Source of the DNA: Verrucomicrobiia bacterium
GTDB taxonomy: Bacteria; Verrucomicrobiota; Verrucomicrobiia; Verrucomicrobiales; DEV007
Direction of reading: 5' to 3'
Assembly (NCBI GenBank): GCA_030425385.1
Contig: JAUIAH010000039.1
Coordinates: forward strand, 1-64,000
DNA length: 64,000 bases
Shown: piece by piece, positions 32,779 to 42,411 of the stretch
How positions within the stretch are numbered: the stretch's first letter is position 1
Layout of the letters: each line of letters begins with the position of its first letter
Program-made: the position numbers and the translations under genes
Notes under the pieces: generated by a model
The model's input: only the letters and a program-made list of their open reading frames with translations
Databases searched by the model: none
What the model was told of the DNA's origin: nothing

Positions 32779-35700
32779 TGCGCTTGTCGATCTCAGCGGT
32801 GATGCGGGATTGGTGCGTCGTTGGGAATCCAAGGCTGCTGAGGTGCCCCGCTATTGGTTGTTATTGGCCTATCATGCCAGCCATCGCGGCGATTCCCGGG
32901 CGGCGTTTGAATATTTGGCGAAGGCGCCGCGTGATGTTCATGGGATCTTTGCGAGAGCCTATGCCCACTATCAAGGTGGGCAGGACGACGAAGCGGCGGC
33001 TCGTTTGCGTGAAGCGTTGGTCCAAGGGGAGGTGAGACCGAGATCGCGCCGTGCTCTGGGTCAGAGCTTGGCGAACTATCATTGGGGCAACGGAGACTAT
33101 GCCAAGGCACTCGGAGTCTGGGAAGAAATTTGGAAGGACCATGAGGACATCGAAACGCGCATGGAGATCCTTGAGCCCTACATCGAAACGTTGGCGGCGT
33201 TGGGGCGGCTAGAGGCATTCGCGCAATCGTTAGTGCGAGCAAGTGATTCGGGTGGGGGAAGATGGCCGCACGCCCTTTATTTGGCAGAACTGTACCGTCG
33301 TGGCGAGTGGTTGAACTTGGCCGCCATTTGGTTAGATCGGGTGCCAGAGGATCAGCGCGATCATCCCCTGACACATCGGGTTCGGTGGAAGCTCTTGGCG
33401 GACCAGGGGAAGGTCCTCGAGCAGGCGAATCTCACAGTTGCTCAAGGATATATGGACGATGCATCGATCGCGTTGTTGTTCCGTCAGGTGAATCAACGGT
33501 TTCGTGAGGATTTTCCAAAGCTGGAGGCTCTCCGTAATCCTTATCTTGCTCGCGTGGCAGCCGATGTCGCGGCACGGCCTCTTCATTGGGCGGTTTGGAT
33601 GGATCGTGCGGTGGAGGGCGCATCCCTGGAAGCGCGATTTGCCCGTGCGGAGTGGCAATGGAGTCGTGCTCCCGAAGCGCGAGCAGAGCTTGAAGACGTC
33701 TACTGGGCTGTTGCAGAGGAGGCTATTGCTGGGAAAGCCTTGCAGACCGTCTCTCGATGGTGGGACGCGAAGAGGTCCTTTCCCGTCTTTGACTGGCGTT
33801 CTGCTAGTCAGCGGCGTTCGGGATGGTACGAACGCAGCACCAGTCGGTTGCGTCCCATGGATACGATTTTCCGTAGACTTCGCCATACAGTGCGAGATTG
33901 GCCGGAGGAACACATGGGAAACACAAGCGCCTTGGGCGATGAGGGCCATTTGCGGTGGATCGCTTGGCGGCGGCTTGATCAATTACTCGGACGGGAGCGT
34001 TTCCTTGCGAAGCTGGAGGATGTTGAAGCGGCTTGGCGTCTGGAGCGGTCGCTAATCTTGGATGATGCTGATGCCATGAGGGTGCCTTTGTCAGAGAGTG
34101 ATGTCACAGAATGGCCTGTTCACGGACCGCTTGCACGGGCGCTTTTCGCAGAATTGGTCGAAGCCTTTCCTGAGAGCGCGGAGGAGGATCGAACTCGGTG
34201 GCAACCTTACTTGGAGCGGGTGGCAGAGGCTTCTTGGGGAAGGTTCGAGGGAACCCGCTTCTCACTAGCGTTTCTGATGGCTGACCGTTATGCGAAAGCG
34301 GGTTTGCGTGAGGAAGCGGCGAGGTGGCAAGAGCGCTTGCGGTCTTGGGCCTTCTCTGAAGGAGTGTCAGAAATGCTCAGCTGGGCGTGGTACCTGCGAA
34401 AACGAGATCTCTTGGATGGGGAGGCCGTGGAAGCGATCGAGAGCCGGTTGAACGTGTTGGGGGACATCCCTTTGGCCCTGGCGATTTGGCAGCATGACTG
34501 TCAAGGGAGGCAATGGAGTCGCCCTGCTTCGCTGAGCGCTCATGCATTCCCTGATCGGTGGCATTCCACGCTGGATCAATGGCTCTCACGAGCCTTTCCG
34601 AGGCCCTCGCGCGAGACGGATGGATGGAAGCCGTTCGATCTTTCGGTGTCGAGCGATCTCAAGGCGGTTCTTGCTCTCCAGGGGCAGTCAGAAGTGCGGA
34701 AGACACTTTTGGAAGCGAAACGCCCCGCGTTGGTGGTGCAATGTGAGGCCATGACCGTTTTCGAAGATTGGTCGGATGGGCGTTTATCTGACGCTGAGAG
34801 CTTGGAGAAACTTGGGCGATTGGATCGGGAATGGCCCCATTTCTCGGGAGAATGGCGCGCTTTTCGAGCCCTACTTCTGGCGCGAAATGGACAGGCAGGG
34901 GCGATGAGAGATCTCTTTCTAGGATGGGAGGCAAAGCCGGGCTCGACGGGTTACGAGGCGGCGCAGATTCTGATAGGCTCGATGATATCAAGTGGTCTGT
35001 TAGAGCAGGCGAGGCGTCTCATGGGGTTCATGGAGGGGCGAGGGATGACGTGGTGGCAGCGGCATCGCTTGGAGCGTTGGCAGCGGGCCCTTGACCGTGC
35101 GGAGGCGATTCGTAATGAAGCGGCTCAGAAAACCCAAGTGGAGCTGAAGGCACCAAAGGAGAGTCAGGTGCCAGCTGAGGAAACGGCTGATCTTGAGGCG
35201 TTGCGGCAGGCACTAGCATCCAAGCCCATGGATGTGAAGCACGTTCGCGCATTGGTGAAGGCGTTAGCATCTGAACATGGGCGTGCGATTCTGACGGAAA
35301 TGCGAACGGCCATGCGGGAGCTCTATGATTATGAAATCAATCTCACGGTCGCGTCGGTTGCATTGAAGGAGCCACTGCCATTGGAGAAGGAAGATGCCCC
35401 GTTCTTCATGAATATGAGTCGAGCGCTAGTGAGGGCGGATCGCCCAGAGGAGGCGCTGGCCTTGCTGGAGCGCCTAACTAAAGTCGTGGGCCGGCAAGAT
35501 GCAGGGGGATTCCGTCCATGGCGTGAGCGTCTGCGGTTGCTAGCAATGACTGGACGGGAGAACGATGCCGCCGCGGCATTTGCGGACATGCTTGAGGATT
35601 GGCCAGAAGCCGTTTGGGCATCGCCTCCAGGGATCTCCTTGGCGCGCTGTCATGGGATTAGTGAACTCATCAAGGCGAAGGGCGATGGCTTTCTTGAGGA

Positions 35701-37795
35701 GCTGTTAGAGACGCTGAAAGAACGCGGCGAAGAATCAACGTCTTTCCAGATAAGTACGGCGCGTGTTGCGACAGCGTGGCTTCTGAATTCCCCAGAGATG
35801 AATCAGGAACTCCGGCGTCACATTGACCGATTTCCTCAAGCGGACATTGGTTGGCTAGCCAAGGCCCTGCGTAACCAATCCGTCGAAGCGTCTCTTGCCA
35901 ATCGCCTGGCGAGCCATTGGAGAGCAAGGCTAGAGAAGGCCGAGTCGGTGGCAGAGGGGCTCTTGTTATGGCAAAGCCTGCTCGCTTTCGACGTGGAACG
36001 GGTCGATGACGTGTCCGTCCAGCAGTATTCGGAGCATCTTCTGGAGCGCTGGATGCCTGAGAATGGGCTGGAAGAAGGCTGGGTATTGTTGGCTCATCGG
36101 TTCCTACAACGTGGATGGGCAGCATTGGCAAAACCAATTGTGGATAAGATGGTGGCCATGGATAAGCCGTTTCCGAACGGCGCGTGGCCCATGGATTATT
36201 GGCTCATGGCTCCTCCTCGCAAAGAGACGCACGCATTGATGAAGGAGATCGCGAAAGTCTCGGTTGATCAGTGGCCGCCGCAAGAGCCTCCTCGGGGAGA
36301 TCCTCATTGGAATCTTGCTAGGCTTCGTCTATTGACGACTGGGTTGGTTCGGCATCGTTTGGAGGCGGATCTCCTTCGCTTGGAAACAAGTGTGCGTGCG
36401 AAGGCGGCGGTTTCTCCGGTGCCGCAAGGGATTCGTGATTGGCTGGAGGCGTGCGCCGCCTACCGACAGCGTCGTGATGATGGAGCCCCATCGTCCTCTG
36501 TTGTCGCGGGGGGCAAGGCGGCCTTACTAGCCGAAGGCTATCAGCAACTCGACCCGATCCGTTGGGTTGGCTCTGGGTTCACAGCTATCGGGAAACCCAA
36601 GCCCTCCGAAGAGGACTCTTGGGTATTTCCCGAAGCGCATGATGCCTTGCACCTTATCTGGGAAAGCCAGATCATCCCCTTGCCTGAACCTTCCGCGCCT
36701 GCCCGCTTGCTCGTGCGCGGTGTGTTTGATAGTCCCATGATAAATGTAACGTTGACGGTAACGCTAGTGAATAAGGACAATGAAAGACTTCAAGGCGCTA
36801 GCGTCTCCGAGAGGCGAGACTGGGCATCAGCGTTCACCAAGAAACACGTCATTGAGGCGGTGATGGAGTCAACCGCGATGAGTCCTGAGGCAGTGGGTGT
36901 CCGTGTGGGGATCACCACTGACACCGAGCACGTGGGCGTGTGTCAGCAAGTGCGAGTCCATCACTTGCGCCTCTATCATCGAGCGATCGCTACGAGTGAC
37001 GACCTTCAGCAAGTGAACGTGATAGAGCGCGTGCGCGGCCAGAATTACGGATTGGACCTCAACCAGCGCGGTGACCACCTGTTAGTATGGTCTTCTGGAG
37101 ACGGTGGTGGGTTCCGCGTCCTGGACGTGAAAGGCGAGGCCTCCTGGAACTGGGATTCTCCAGAAGAGAAAGCCTACCCACGGTGGGCGCGATTTGTTCC
37201 AGGGAAGGATGGGGCCGATGCCGTCTATATGCGCGCTGGAATGACGTCGTGGCTATGGCCTTACCGATCCAATCAACCCCCTGAAGCCATTGATGCAATC
37301 AGTGGGCCCGTTGATTTCCTAACGTTATCGCCAGAGGGGCGTCGTGTGGCATTGTCAGATGATGAGCATTCGCTGAAAGTCTTTGATCTCTGGCAGCGGA
37401 GATTTCTCTATCAATTGAACCTCGCCGAGAACAAGCGGTTCCGATTGCACTTTCACCAGGACAGCCCCTTCTTTGACCTCGATGGTGGCAGAGGGGATTC
37501 GATCCTCTATGAGACGGCGACCGGGGAGAAGGTAGATTCCGTCGCTCAAGCCCTGTTCTGGAAAAACCATTTCGAGCAGCTGCAAGCAGGCGCTTGGCAG
37601 GAAGGAGACCCGCGTTGGCGCTTTCACAAGCGTGCGAATACCCTCACGTGGTCTGACAGAAAGACCGCAAAGAGTGAGGCGCAATTGGAATGGAAGCAGT
37701 CGCAACGGATCGAGAAAGCAGTTGGCAATGAACGCACAAGGGAGGCCTATTTCATCACGACCAATGGCCTGCTCTATCGTTGGCCAGGCGAGTGA
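32627..37795 (+). CDS. 1722-residue exported TPR-repeat and propeller protein
   Basis: The ATG at 32627 follows GGAG and starts a signal peptide (residues about 3-23, WNIVIAVMLLAGEGRALE). Residues about 60-1150 are helical, rich in Trp, Arg, Glu and Ala, with many TPR-like pairs such as ARAYAHYQGGQDDEAAARL and SLANYHWGNGDYAKALGVW. A charged linker near 830-850 (Lys/Glu/Gln) divides two helical arrays. The last 300 residues turn to beta strands with WD40-like blades: GDHLLVWSSGDGG, LTLSPEGRRVALSDDEHSLKVFDLWQ and AYFITTNGLLYRW. I know no named family. It lies 95 bases before gspE in the same direction and might be an assembly factor or scaffold for secretion, which is an inference from position. 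Confidence 0.8.
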   Translation: MSRLVCWNIVIAVMLLAGEGRALEIPLFVRQAEAWLEEDPIPREPFNEASFALVDLSGDAGLVRRWESKAAEVPRYWLLLAYHASHRGDSRAAFEYLAKAPRDVHGIFARAYAHYQGGQDDEAAARLREALVQGEVRPRSRRALGQSLANYHWGNGDYAKALGVWEEIWKDHEDIETRMEILEPYIETLAALGRLEAFAQSLVRASDSGGGRWPHALYLAELYRRGEWLNLAAIWLDRVPEDQRDHPLTHRVRWKLLADQGKVLEQANLTVAQGYMDDASIALLFRQVNQRFREDFPKLEALRNPYLARVAADVAARPLHWAVWMDRAVEGASLEARFARAEWQWSRAPEARAELEDVYWAVAEEAIAGKALQTVSRWWDAKRSFPVFDWRSASQRRSGWYERSTSRLRPMDTIFRRLRHTVRDWPEEHMGNTSALGDEGHLRWIAWRRLDQLLGRERFLAKLEDVEAAWRLERSLILDDADAMRVPLSESDVTEWPVHGPLARALFAELVEAFPESAEEDRTRWQPYLERVAEASWGRFEGTRFSLAFLMADRYAKAGLREEAARWQERLRSWAFSEGVSEMLSWAWYLRKRDLLDGEAVEAIESRLNVLGDIPLALAIWQHDCQGRQWSRPASLSAHAFPDRWHSTLDQWLSRAFPRPSRETDGWKPFDLSVSSDLKAVLALQGQSEVRKTLLEAKRPALVVQCEAMTVFEDWSDGRLSDAESLEKLGRLDREWPHFSGEWRAFRALLLARNGQAGAMRDLFLGWEAKPGSTGYEAAQILIGSMISSGLLEQARRLMGFMEGRGMTWWQRHRLERWQRALDRAEAIRNEAAQKTQVELKAPKESQVPAEETADLEALRQALASKPMDVKHVRALVKALASEHGRAILTEMRTAMRELYDYEINLTVASVALKEPLPLEKEDAPFFMNMSRALVRADRPEEALALLERLTKVVGRQDAGGFRPWRERLRLLAMTGRENDAAAAFADMLEDWPEAVWASPPGISLARCHGISELIKAKGDGFLEELLETLKERGEESTSFQISTARVATAWLLNSPEMNQELRRHIDRFPQADIGWLAKALRNQSVEASLANRLASHWRARLEKAESVAEGLLLWQSLLAFDVERVDDVSVQQYSEHLLERWMPENGLEEGWVLLAHRFLQRGWAALAKPIVDKMVAMDKPFPNGAWPMDYWLMAPPRKETHALMKEIAKVSVDQWPPQEPPRGDPHWNLARLRLLTTGLVRHRLEADLLRLETSVRAKAAVSPVPQGIRDWLEACAAYRQRRDDGAPSSSVVAGGKAALLAEGYQQLDPIRWVGSGFTAIGKPKPSEEDSWVFPEAHDALHLIWESQIIPLPEPSAPARLLVRGVFDSPMINVTLTVTLVNKDNERLQGASVSERRDWASAFTKKHVIEAVMESTAMSPEAVGVRVGITTDTEHVGVCQQVRVHHLRLYHRAIATSDDLQQVNVIERVRGQNYGLDLNQRGDHLLVWSSGDGGGFRVLDVKGEASWNWDSPEEKAYPRWARFVPGKDGADAVYMRAGMTSWLWPYRSNQPPEAIDAISGPVDFLTLSPEGRRVALSDDEHSLKVFDLWQRRFLYQLNLAENKRFRLHFHQDSPFFDLDGGRGDSILYETATGEKVDSVAQALFWKNHFEQLQAGAWQEGDPRWRFHKRANTLTWSDRKTAKSEAQLEWKQSQRIEKAVGNERTREAYFITTNGLLYRWPGE

Positions 37796-37890
37796 CGCCG
37801 TCTGGAGACGAGATTGGTGGGAAATGCGGGCGTTCCTCCCCTGAGCGCACCCAAGCGGGCGGGGTGGAGTTAGTAGGCTGGTAACGCCTC

Positions 37891-39630
37891 ATGCACGCTC
37901 CTGCTCTCGATCTCAGTTCCATGGTCCGCATGGCCGCCTTGAAGGCGGGCTGCGAGGATGAAACCAACCTTACAGAGCGGGTGACGGCGGCCTGTCAGCA
38001 GGGAGAATCCCCCATCGAAGCCGTGTGTGAGGCGGAATTGCTCGTGGATGATCAGGAGGAGACCTTCTTTGCTTCCATTGCGGAGGCGTTGGCAATGCCG
38101 TTCGAACCCGAGACCGCGATTGACCTTGGGGAACCGCTTCACGGGAAGTTCCCCGCGAAACTGGCCCTGCAGTATCGGGTGCTGCCCCATGAAGTCTCCG
38201 ACGATTACGTGGTGCTGATGACCTATGATCCTTTCGATTTCGAGGCGAAGCAGGCGGTGGCTCAGGAATCACCCGTTTCCGTGAGCTGGCTCATGTCGTC
38301 GCGGAAGCAGATCCTGGAGGGGCTGCGGCGGGGTTATGGGATCGCGGCGGGAAATTTCGAGCAGCTGATTGAGAATCGTGATCTAGACGAAGCCGAAGAT
38401 GTGCTGGCCCAGGAGGTGAACGTCTTGGCTGGGGAAGAGGACGAAGAAGCCACGGTGAATAGCTTCGTGAATCAGATCTTTCGCGAAGCCTTGCTCGAGC
38501 GGGCGACCGACATCCACATCGAGCCCTTGGAACGTGATCTGCGAATCCGCTACCGGGTGGATGGAGCGCTACAGGAAGTCGCGGTGCCGCCCAACGTACG
38601 CGTGTTGCAGGCGTCGCTGATCTCGCGCTTGAAGATCATGGCGAATTTGGACATTGCCGAGCGACGCTTGCCTCAAGATGGGCGGATCAATTTAGAGTTG
38701 GACGGCAAACGGATCGACGTGCGGGTGGCGACGATTCCGTCGGCGAATGGGGAGAGTGTCAGTCTTCGCTTGCTGAGTCGCGAGAGTTACGATTTCAAGA
38801 CGCTGGGACTCGATTCAGAAACGGAAGGGCAGATCAGGGAACTGCTGAAGTTGCCCAACGGTATCATCTTGGTTACGGGACCGACGGGGAGCGGCAAATC
38901 AACGACCTTGTATGCCTTCCTCCGCGTGCTGAACACGAAAGACACACGGATCGTGACGATCGAGGATCCAGTGGAGAACAAGTTGGACGGCGTGGTGCAA
39001 ATTGCGGTGAAGCCGGAGATCAATCTCACCTTCGCTTCCGGGTTGCGAAGCATTCTTCGGGGTGATCCGAATGTGATCATGGTAGGAGAAATGCGTGATT
39101 TGGAGACGACGGAGACGGCGATCCGGGGTGCGTTGACTGGACACTTGGTCTTCAGTACTCTGCATACCAATGATGCCGTTGGAGGCATTTCGCGTTTGTT
39201 AGACATGGGCATTGAGCCCTTCTTGATTGCGTCGTCGGTGCGGGCGTTCCTTGCGCAACGCCTGGTGCGGACGCTCTGTCCGAAGTGTTCGGAGCCCGCG
39301 GGGGATGCCTATACGACGCCGTATTTGGAGACATTGGGGTTTCCTTTGGACAAGCGGGAGGGGCTGCGCAAAGCGGTGGGCTGTCGAGAATGCCGAAATA
39401 CCGGCTATCGGGGGCGGATGGCCATCTTGGAGATTTGCACGATCTCGCAGCGCTTGCAGGATTTGATCACGGAACACGCTTCGAGTTCGGCCTTGCGCCA
39501 GGCGGCGGCAGAAGAAGGAATGGTGCCTTTGCGAGAGTATGGATGGGCGAAAGCGGCAGAAGGGCGCACCACGTTGGAAGAGGTGATTCAAGTGACGGCG
39601 ATGGAAGGCAAAGGGAAAGGGAAGCGTTAG
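37891..39630 (+). CDS. gspE: type II secretion ATPase
   Basis: This hexameric ATPase drives pseudopilus assembly at the inner membrane. The 579-residue protein has an N-terminal MshEN-type domain (residues 1-150), Walker A GPTGSGKST at 330-338, the Asp-box region TIEDPVEN near 355, Walker B ILRGDPNVIMVGEMRD near 390-405 and the His-box HTNDA near 430. The tetracysteine zinc site is C463, C466, C498 and C501, as in GspE and PilB. It starts the secretion operon; gspF begins 12 bases after its stop. Within the GspE/PilB family the assignment to secretion comes from the downstream pseudopilin set. Confidence 0.95.
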   Translation: MHAPALDLSSMVRMAALKAGCEDETNLTERVTAACQQGESPIEAVCEAELLVDDQEETFFASIAEALAMPFEPETAIDLGEPLHGKFPAKLALQYRVLPHEVSDDYVVLMTYDPFDFEAKQAVAQESPVSVSWLMSSRKQILEGLRRGYGIAAGNFEQLIENRDLDEAEDVLAQEVNVLAGEEDEEATVNSFVNQIFREALLERATDIHIEPLERDLRIRYRVDGALQEVAVPPNVRVLQASLISRLKIMANLDIAERRLPQDGRINLELDGKRIDVRVATIPSANGESVSLRLLSRESYDFKTLGLDSETEGQIRELLKLPNGIILVTGPTGSGKSTTLYAFLRVLNTKDTRIVTIEDPVENKLDGVVQIAVKPEINLTFASGLRSILRGDPNVIMVGEMRDLETTETAIRGALTGHLVFSTLHTNDAVGGISRLLDMGIEPFLIASSVRAFLAQRLVRTLCPKCSEPAGDAYTTPYLETLGFPLDKREGLRKAVGCRECRNTGYRGRMAILEICTISQRLQDLITEHASSSALRQAAAEEGMVPLREYGWAKAAEGRTTLEEVIQVTAMEGKGKGKR

Positions 39631-39642
39631 GGAGGTTCGCGC

Positions 39643-40866
39643 ATGGCGTTTGTCTATACAGCATTGGATGCGGGCGGGAAGACCGTGAAGGGACAGGTGG
39701 ATGTCTCCACGCGCGGCGAGGCCTATAAGCGTCTCCAAGAGAAACGGCTCACGCCCGTATCGGTGCGGGCGAGTGATGATTTAGAAGCGGCACAAGCTCG
39801 GAGTAAAGCAAGGGGAACGGTGCGGCTGGGGCGTGCTCAGCTGATCCTCTTTACTGAAGAATTGGCAGATCTGCTAGATGCGGGCGTTCAGTTGCAGCAG
39901 GCCTTGAGCATCATGGCCGAGCGGCAACAGAACCCAGCGGTGAAGAAAGTGAGCGCCCGGGTGCGCGAGCACCTTCGTGATGGCGCCACCTTTTCCCAGG
40001 CTTTGCGTGATGGATCCCCGAGCTTTGATGATTTGTATTGTAACCTCGTCGCGGCGGGCGAAGCGAGTGGTTCCCTGACAAAGATCTTGAAACGGCTCGC
40101 TAGTAGTTTGTCCATCTTGCACGAACTGCAGATGCGCGTGGTGCAGGCCATGATCTATCCGGCTTTTCTCATCCTGGCTTGTGTGGGATTGATCGTCGTC
40201 TTCATGACTGTGTTGATGCCGCAATTGACGACGTTGTTAGAATCGACGAATCAGAAACTGCCCGCTCCGACGCAGGCTCTGGTCGACATGAGTCAGGGAT
40301 TTGCCAAGCATTGGTGGCGAATCTTGTTAGGCTTAATTGCCGCTGTGGTGGCCTGGGGGATTCTCCTGTGTGTCCCGGCTGGACGCTTATGGTGGGACTA
40401 CGTGAAAGTGAAGTTCCCGCTGTTCGGGCCCGTGTTTGCCACCCGCTATTTCGCAACGCTTTCACAGGGGCTGGCCAATCTGGTGCGGAATGGCGTGCCT
40501 CTCTTATCCGCTCTCAAGCTGATGACGCGAGCGACGACGAATCGCTACTATCGGCAGCAATTGGTTAAGGTCACCCAATCGGTGGAAGAGGGGGAGGCAT
40601 TCTCCACTGCGTTGCGGCTGGCCAAAGGCTTTCCGCTCTTGCTGATCGACCTGACGGCGGTGGGTGAACAGACGGGCGATCTGGGGCGTTCGTTAGAGAA
40701 AGCGGCCAAGCGCTATGACAAAGAACTCAACGGACGGATCTCGCGGCTCACCACGATGATCACCCCCGTCATCATCGTCGTCATGGCTGTGATCGTCACC
40801 CTGGTCGCCTACTCCATCGTCACGGCCATCTTCAAGTCGGTCAACGGCATCCGTGCCTCGGGCTAA
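39643..40866 (+). CDS. gspF: type II secretion inner-membrane platform protein
   Basis: GspF is the polytopic platform that couples the ATPase to pseudopilin extraction. The 407-residue protein has the standard two T2SSF domains: an N-terminal stretch with LILFTEELADLLDAGVQLQQAL near residue 65-86 (in parts), then a membrane segment near 170-190, a second near 222-240, and the repeat FATLSQGLANLVRNGVPLL near 268. The last membrane segment is near 375-400. The start MAFVYTALDAGGKTVKG is typical. It follows gspE by 12 bases and precedes the major pseudopilin gene. Confidence 0.95.
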   Translation: MAFVYTALDAGGKTVKGQVDVSTRGEAYKRLQEKRLTPVSVRASDDLEAAQARSKARGTVRLGRAQLILFTEELADLLDAGVQLQQALSIMAERQQNPAVKKVSARVREHLRDGATFSQALRDGSPSFDDLYCNLVAAGEASGSLTKILKRLASSLSILHELQMRVVQAMIYPAFLILACVGLIVVFMTVLMPQLTTLLESTNQKLPAPTQALVDMSQGFAKHWWRILLGLIAAVVAWGILLCVPAGRLWWDYVKVKFPLFGPVFATRYFATLSQGLANLVRNGVPLLSALKLMTRATTNRYYRQQLVKVTQSVEEGEAFSTALRLAKGFPLLLIDLTAVGEQTGDLGRSLEKAAKRYDKELNGRISRLTTMITPVIIVVMAVIVTLVAYSIVTAIFKSVNGIRASG

Positions 40867-40885
40867 CGCTTTTCGAAATCAACCA

Positions 40886-40904
40886 CCTACCTACCTACCT
40901 ACCT
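40886..40904 (+). repeat. CCTA tetranucleotide tract upstream of gspG
   Basis: Four perfect CCTA units and a partial fifth lie 12 bases before the gspG ATG, in the short gap after gspF. Strand slippage here could change the distance between a ribosome site and the start codon. No Shine-Dalgarno motif is visible between the tract and the ATG. Confidence 0.6.
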
Positions 40905-40915
40905 GCAAACAATCT

Positions 40916-41374
40916 ATGAGAATCCAAGCACACACACAGCATTCGCGCACGCGCTCGACGACGGCATTCACCCTGGTCGAACTCGTGCTCGTCATCACGA
41001 TCATTTCCATCCTCGTAGGAGGTGGCATCTACTACATGATGGGCAATGTGGACGTGGCCAAGGAGGTCAAGGCAGAGACGGACATCAAGGCCATCAGCAC
41101 GCAGATCCAGGTGTATGAGTCACGCAACCTCCAACCGCCCACCACCGAGCAAGGCTTGCAGGCGCTCGTGGAACGGCCCACGGCTGAGCCCATCCCCGAG
41201 AAATGGACTCAGCTGATGGAAGAGGTGCTCAAGGATCCATGGGGCAAGCAGTATCAGTACAAGTATCCCGCTGAACGTAGCAAGAAAGCCTACGATTTGT
41301 ATTCGTTAGGGCCTGATGGCGTGGATAGTGAGGACGACATTGGGAATTGGAAGAAAGCTGCTGCGAGCGAGTAA
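40916..41374 (+). CDS. gspG: major pseudopilin
   Basis: GspG is the main subunit of the periplasmic pseudopilus. The 152-residue protein has a type IV prepilin leader with cleavage before FTLVELVLVITIISILVGGG (residues 18-37), including the conserved Glu at +5. The C-terminal part shows the GspG hallmarks: PTTEQGLQALVERPT near 80, DPWGKQYQYKYP near 110 and LYSLGPDGVDSEDDIGNW near 130, the calcium-binding loop. The ATG at 40916 is preferred over the frame extended back into gspF. A prepilin peptidase, needed for its maturation, is not encoded in this window. Confidence 0.95.
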   Translation: MRIQAHTQHSRTRSTTAFTLVELVLVITIISILVGGGIYYMMGNVDVAKEVKAETDIKAISTQIQVYESRNLQPPTTEQGLQALVERPTAEPIPEKWTQLMEEVLKDPWGKQYQYKYPAERSKKAYDLYSLGPDGVDSEDDIGNWKKAAASE

Positions 41375-41377
41375 GTC

Positions 41378-42025
41378 GTGAGGCGGCGCGGGTTCACGCT
41401 GGTCGAAATGGTGGTCGCCTTGACCATCATGGCCGTCTTGCTATCCCTCGCCTTTCCCGCGATGAAGGCTCTTCGGGAGACGGAAGAGCCCACGCACATC
41501 TCCGGCTTGTTAGACCTTAGTCACGTCCTGCGCGCCAAAGCCATTAGCGAGCAACGTCCCTATCAGATTGTCATTGATCACCAGAAGCTCTACGGGTTGC
41601 GTTACTTCTATCCCTATCAGGAGGCCACCACGTTTCAGGAATTCCTTCTCAAACAGGCAGAGGAACGGGAGCAACGGAAGCAAGAGATCGAGCGTATGGA
41701 AGTCGAGCGCATGCAAATGGCTCAGGATGGCCCTGAGGGCACGGATGCGGAGCCGCCGCCGCCGTTGACTAACATTGATGACGAATACTTTGTCAGGGAG
41801 ATCATGCTGCCGGAAGACATGCGCGTGGAGGTGCGCCCCTGGGGAGAATTGGTCTGGCAACCGCTTGAAGGGGATGTCATCCATCGCTGGGTCTTTCAGC
41901 CTAATGGTCTCTGTGATCCCCTGCAGATCCGCTTCGGTCAGTTGGGGAAATGGCATGAGATGACTTTCGAGGTGCTCACGGGGGAGCTCGCCGCACAACG
42001 CTTCTACACGCAGCAAGGAACATGA
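41378..42025 (+). CDS. gspH: minor pseudopilin, GspH-like, with charged insertion
   Basis: The 215-residue protein starts at a GTG 3 bases after the gspG stop and has a prepilin leader, RRRGFTLVEMVVALTIMAVL. The next 60 residues follow the GspH/FimT pattern. Residues about 90-130 form an unusual charged helix (KQAEEREQRKQEIERMEVER) followed by a Pro-rich turn with EPPPPL, which I do not recall from standard GspH. The C-terminal beta part resumes with VRPWGELVWQPLEGDVIHRW near 150. It should form part of the pseudopilus tip with the I, J and K proteins. It overlaps gspI by 4 bases. Confidence 0.8.
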   Translation: MRRRGFTLVEMVVALTIMAVLLSLAFPAMKALRETEEPTHISGLLDLSHVLRAKAISEQRPYQIVIDHQKLYGLRYFYPYQEATTFQEFLLKQAEEREQRKQEIERMEVERMQMAQDGPEGTDAEPPPPLTNIDDEYFVREIMLPEDMRVEVRPWGELVWQPLEGDVIHRWVFQPNGLCDPLQIRFGQLGKWHEMTFEVLTGELAAQRFYTQQGT

Positions 42026-42411
42026 CCACCCGGCGCTTAGGAGGATTCATTCTCTTTGAAGTCATGATCGCCATCGCGGTCTTTGCCATCGTCGCGCTGA
42101 GCCTGGCCACGGCCATGAATTCCACGATTCAAGCGTCCAATTACCTCGACCGCCAGACGGCCATTCGCCATGGCCTGCTCTCCATGATGGACGAGGCCTT
42201 GCGGAAGCCTAAGCGGCAAGAGATGCGCTTTGAGTATGAGGACGAAGCCCTGGGAGTGAAGTATCGGAGTGAACTCGAAGAGATGCGCTTCACGACCTAT
42301 GAAGGGGAAAGTGTGAGGAATTTGTACACCTTGCGGATCCGAGCGTTCTACGTGGAGGATGGTGAGGAACGAGAGGAAGTCGCGGAACGCTATGTTTATC
42401 GCACATCCTAA
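42022..42411 (+). CDS. gspI: minor pseudopilin, GspI-like
   Basis: The 129-residue protein has a short leader and the hydrophobic N-terminal helix GGFILFEVMIAIAVFAIVAL (residues 7-26), with Glu at +5 after the processing Gly. The remainder (about 90 residues) is rich in Arg and Glu and has the beta pattern of GspI. The start overlaps the end of gspH by 4 bases (ATGA type), typical of coupled pseudopilin genes. Position between the H-like and J-like genes supports the assignment more than sequence does. Confidence 0.8.
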   Translation: MTTRRLGGFILFEVMIAIAVFAIVALSLATAMNSTIQASNYLDRQTAIRHGLLSMMDEALRKPKRQEMRFEYEDEALGVKYRSELEEMRFTTYEGESVRNLYTLRIRAFYVEDGEEREEVAERYVYRTS

